Below, one piece after another: positions 61,631-64,000 of a stretch of 64,000 bases of DNA. Within the stretch, counting starts at the first letter, position 1; each line of letters opens with the position of its first letter. A program made the translations under genes and the position numbers. The stretch comes from Streptomyces sp. RPA4-2 (lineage in GTDB: Bacteria; Actinomycetota; Actinomycetes; Streptomycetales; Streptomycetaceae): NCBI RefSeq assembly GCF_012273515.2, contig NZ_CP050975.2:2976001-3040000 (forward strand), in the 5' to 3' direction. The notes below the pieces were generated by a model. The model worked only from the letters and a program-made list of their open reading frames with translations. It had not been told where the DNA came from and searched no databases.

Positions 61631-64000
61631 GTGGCTTCCGGATCCGATCGCAATCCGATCATCATTGGCGGCCTTCCCAGTCAGGTCCCGGACTTCGACC
61701 CCGAAGAGACACAGGAGTGGCTCGACTCGCTCGACGCCGCCGTCGACGAGCGCGGCCGCGAGCGCGCCCGCTATCTGATGCTGCGGCTCATCGAGAGGGC
61801 CCGCGAGAAGCGCGTGGCCGTGCCCGAGATGCGCAGCACGGACTACGTCAACACCATCGCCACCAAGGACGAGCCCTTCTTCCCCGGCAACGAGGAGATC
61901 GAGCGCAAGATCCTCAACGCGACCCGCTGGAACGCGGCCGTGATGGTGTCCAGGGCCCAGCGTCCGGGCATCGGCGTCGGCGGCCACATCGCCACCTTCG
62001 CCTCCTCCGCCTCGCTCTACGACGTCGGCTTCAACCACTTCTTCCGCGGCAAGGACGGGGGCGACGGCGGTGACCAGATCTTCTTCCAGGGTCACGCGTC
62101 CCCCGGCATCTACGCCCGCGCGTTCCTGCTCGACCGGCTGAGCGAGCAGCGGCTCGACGCGTTCCGCCAGGAGAAGTCGAAGGCGCCGTACGGGCTGTCC
62201 TCATACCCGCACCCGCGGCTGATGCCGGACTTCTGGGAGTTCCCGACCGTCTCGATGGGCCTCGGCCCGCTCGGCGCGATCTTCCAGGCGCGGATGAACC
62301 GCTACATGGAGGCGCGCGGTATCGCGGACACCTCCGCGTCGCACGTCTGGGCGTTCCTCGGGGACGGCGAGATGGACGAGCCGGAATCGCTCGGACAGTT
62401 GTCCATCGCGGCTCGGGAGGGCCTCGACAACCTGACCTTCGTGGTCAACTGCAACCTCCAGCGTCTCGACGGCCCGGTGCGCGGCAACGGCAAGATCATC
62501 CAGGAGCTGGAGTCACAGTTCCGGGGCGCCGGATGGAACGTCATCAAGCTGGTGTGGGACCGCAGTTGGGACCCGCTGCTGGCGCAGGACCGCGACGGCA
62601 TCCTCGTCAACAAGCTGAACACCACGCCCGACGGCCAGTTCCAGACGTACGCCACCGAGACCGGTTCGTACATCCGCGACCACTTCTTCGGCGACGACCA
62701 CCGGCTGCGCGCCATGGTCGAGGGCATGACCGACGACCAGATCCTGCACCTGGGCCGCGGCGGTCACGACCACAAGAAGATCTACGCGGCGTTCTCGGCG
62801 GCCAAGGCGCACGCGGGCCAGCCGACGGTGATCCTGGCGCAGACGGTCAAGGGCTGGACGCTCGGGCCGAACTTCGAGGGCCGCAACGCCACGCACCAGA
62901 TGAAGAAGCTGACGGTCGCCGACCTCAAGGGCTTCCGCGACCGGCTGCACCTGCCGATCTCCGACAGGGAGCTGGAGGACGGCGCGCCGCCGTACTACCA
63001 CCCGGGCCGCAACTCCGAAGAGATCCAGTACATGCACGACCGGCGCAAGGGACTCGGCGGCTACGTCCCGACGCGTGTCGTGCGCGCGAAGCCGCTGGAG
63101 CTTCCCGAGGACAAGACGTACGCGAGCGTGAAGAAGGGTTCGGGTCAGCAGTCGATCGCCACGACCATGGCGTTCGTACGGCTTCTGAAGGACCTCATGC
63201 GGGACAAGGAGATCGGCAAGCGGTTCGTGCTGATCGCGCCCGACGAGTACCGCACCTTCGGCATGGACTCCTTCTTCCCGAGCGCGAAGATCTACAACCC
63301 GCTCGGTCAGCAGTACGAGTCCGTGGACCGCGATCTGCTGCTCGCGTACAAGGAGTCGCCGACCGGTCAGATGCTGCACGACGGCATCTCGGAGGCGGGC
63401 TGCACCGCCTCGCTGATCGCGGCGGGCTCGGCGTACGCCACGCACGGCGAGCCGCTGATCCCCGTCTACGTCTTCTACTCGATGTTCGGTTTCCAGCGCA
63501 CCGGTGACCAGTTCTGGCAGATGGCCGACCAGTTGGCGCGCGGTTTCGTGCTCGGCGCGACCGCCGGCCGTACGACGCTGACCGGCGAGGGACTGCAGCA
63601 CGCGGACGGCCACTCCCAGCTGCTCGCCTCGACGAACCCGGGCTGTGTCGCGTACGACCCGGCGTACGGCTTCGAGATCGCGCACATCGTGAAGGACGGT
63701 CTGCGCCGGATGTACGGTCCGGACGCGGAGGACGTCTTCTACTACCTCACCGTCTACAACGAGCCGATCCAGCACCCGGCGGAGCCGGCGAACGTCGACG
63801 TGGAGGGCATCCTCAAGGGCGTCCACCGCTTCAGCGAGGGCACTTCGGGTTCGATCCCGGCTCAGGTCCTGGCGTCGGGCGTCGCGGTTCCGTGGGCGCT
63901 GGAGGCGCAGCGGATCCTCGCCGCCGACTGGAACGTCAGGGCGGACGTCTGGTCGGCGACCTCCTGGAACGAGCTGCGGCGCGAGGCCGTCGAGGTGGAG
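61631..64000 (+). CDS. aceE: Pyruvate dehydrogenase E1 component (homodimeric), 3' truncated by window
   Basis: GTG 61631 after AAGGAACAG; 790 codons are present of about 900 in the family. It decarboxylates pyruvate with thiamine diphosphate and reductively acetylates lipoyl-E2. The ThDP motif is [20 protein letters not shown] ending with the N of [15 protein letters not shown]. Also seen are [76 protein letters not shown], and the C-terminal half [40 protein letters not shown]. It is the AceE-type E1 of actinobacteria. Confidence 0.97.
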   Translation, partial: MASGSDRNPIIIGGLPSQVPDFDPEETQEWLDSLDAAVDERGRERARYLMLRLIERAREKRVAVPEMRSTDYVNTIATKDEPFFPGNEEIERKILNATRWNAAVMVSRAQRPGIGVGGHIATFASSASLYDVGFNHFFRGKDGGDGGDQIFFQGHASPGIYARAFLLDRLSEQRLDAFRQEKSKAPYGLSSYPHPRLMPDFWEFPTVSMGLGPLGAIFQARMNRYMEARGIADTSASHVWAFLGDGEMDEPESLGQLSIAAREGLDNLTFVVNCNLQRLDGPVRGNGKIIQELESQFRGAGWNVIKLVWDRSWDPLLAQDRDGILVNKLNTTPDGQFQTYATETGSYIRDHFFGDDHRLRAMVEGMTDDQILHLGRGGHDHKKIYAAFSAAKAHAGQPTVILAQTVKGWTLGPNFEGRNATHQMKKLTVADLKGFRDRLHLPISDRELEDGAPPYYHPGRNSEEIQYMHDRRKGLGGYVPTRVVRAKPLELPEDKTYASVKKGSGQQSIATTMAFVRLLKDLMRDKEIGKRFVLIAPDEYRTFGMDSFFPSAKIYNPLGQQYESVDRDLLLAYKESPTGQMLHDGISEAGCTASLIAAGSAYATHGEPLIPVYVFYSMFGFQRTGDQFWQMADQLARGFVLGATAGRTTLTGEGLQHADGHSQLLASTNPGCVAYDPAYGFEIAHIVKDGLRRMYGPDAEDVFYYLTVYNEPIQHPAEPANVDVEGILKGVHRFSEGTSGSIPAQVLASGVAVPWALEAQRILAADWNVRADVWSATSWNELRREAVEVE

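Overview
The window is high-GC actinobacterial DNA and almost certainly a Streptomyces chromosome. The evidence is GC-rich third codon positions, GTG starts behind GGAGG-type ribosome binding sites, long GC-rich shadow frames opposite real genes, DUF4097/DUF4383/DUF3052/DUF475 proteins, a chain of TerD paralogues next to a homodimeric-type pyruvate dehydrogenase E1, and rare TTA codons confined to transposases. The left end cuts a DHA2-type MFS transporter and the right end cuts aceE.

Layout. (1) 1-19.3 kb is ordinary core/arm-proximal sequence: the MFS exporter, a frameshifted peptidoglycan-binding protein, a 14-unit 24-bp tandem repeat, a HAD phosphatase, a GDT1/TMEM165-type Mn2+ transporter preceded by a yybP-ykoY manganese riboswitch, a secreted DUF1524 nuclease, a PhoD-like phosphoesterase, an FAD/NAD(P) protein, a DedA protein, an MBL hydrolase, a ketopantoate-reductase-like enzyme, an isochorismatase-like hydrolase, a MarR regulator with a near-perfect 54-bp palindrome upstream, an aminoglycoside-phosphotransferase-fold kinase and small hypotheticals. 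(2) 20.3-23.1 kb is a self-contained redox cassette: ferredoxin, ferredoxin reductase and cytochrome P450.

(3) 23.2-42.3 kb is a decayed genomic island at a tRNA-Val(TAC) gene. Three truncated tyrosine-integrase relics lie beside full or partial copies of the tRNA 3' end, and a 127-bp direct repeat (26960-27086 / 42158-42284) brackets 15.2 kb. No intact integrase remains. The island holds many insertion sequences: a three-level nest (IS5-like containing IS110 containing another IS5-like), an IS701 element with 108-bp perfect inverted repeats, and IS5-like elements carrying passenger genes (DUF5959, a DUF7677-like protein, a winged-helix-like protein). Scattered among them are small soluble orphan genes (SUKH-like, cold-shock-like, S1-domain, zinc-ribbon, GNAT and unknowns), several of which resemble immunity proteins.

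(4) 42.5-50.4 kb is cell-envelope biology: a DUF4097 lipoprotein, a coiled-coil membrane protein, a DUF4383 membrane protein, a deacetylase-like secreted protein, and a GT51 penicillin-binding protein whose transpeptidase domain has lost the SxxK lysine. (5) 50.5-61.2 kb is a tellurium-resistance (Ter) stress cluster: four TerD-family genes, a DUF475/TerC-like membrane protein, and a biosynthetic arm (HAD, two phosphoribosyltransferase-type proteins with a TRSP domain, HpcH/citrate-lyase-like enzyme), followed by an AhpE-type peroxiredoxin and DUF3052. One phosphoribosyltransferase-TRSP gene appears frameshifted. (6) 61.6 kb to the end is aceE, with an inverted repeat in its leader.

All calls are from reading the sequence and family knowledge; no database search was run.
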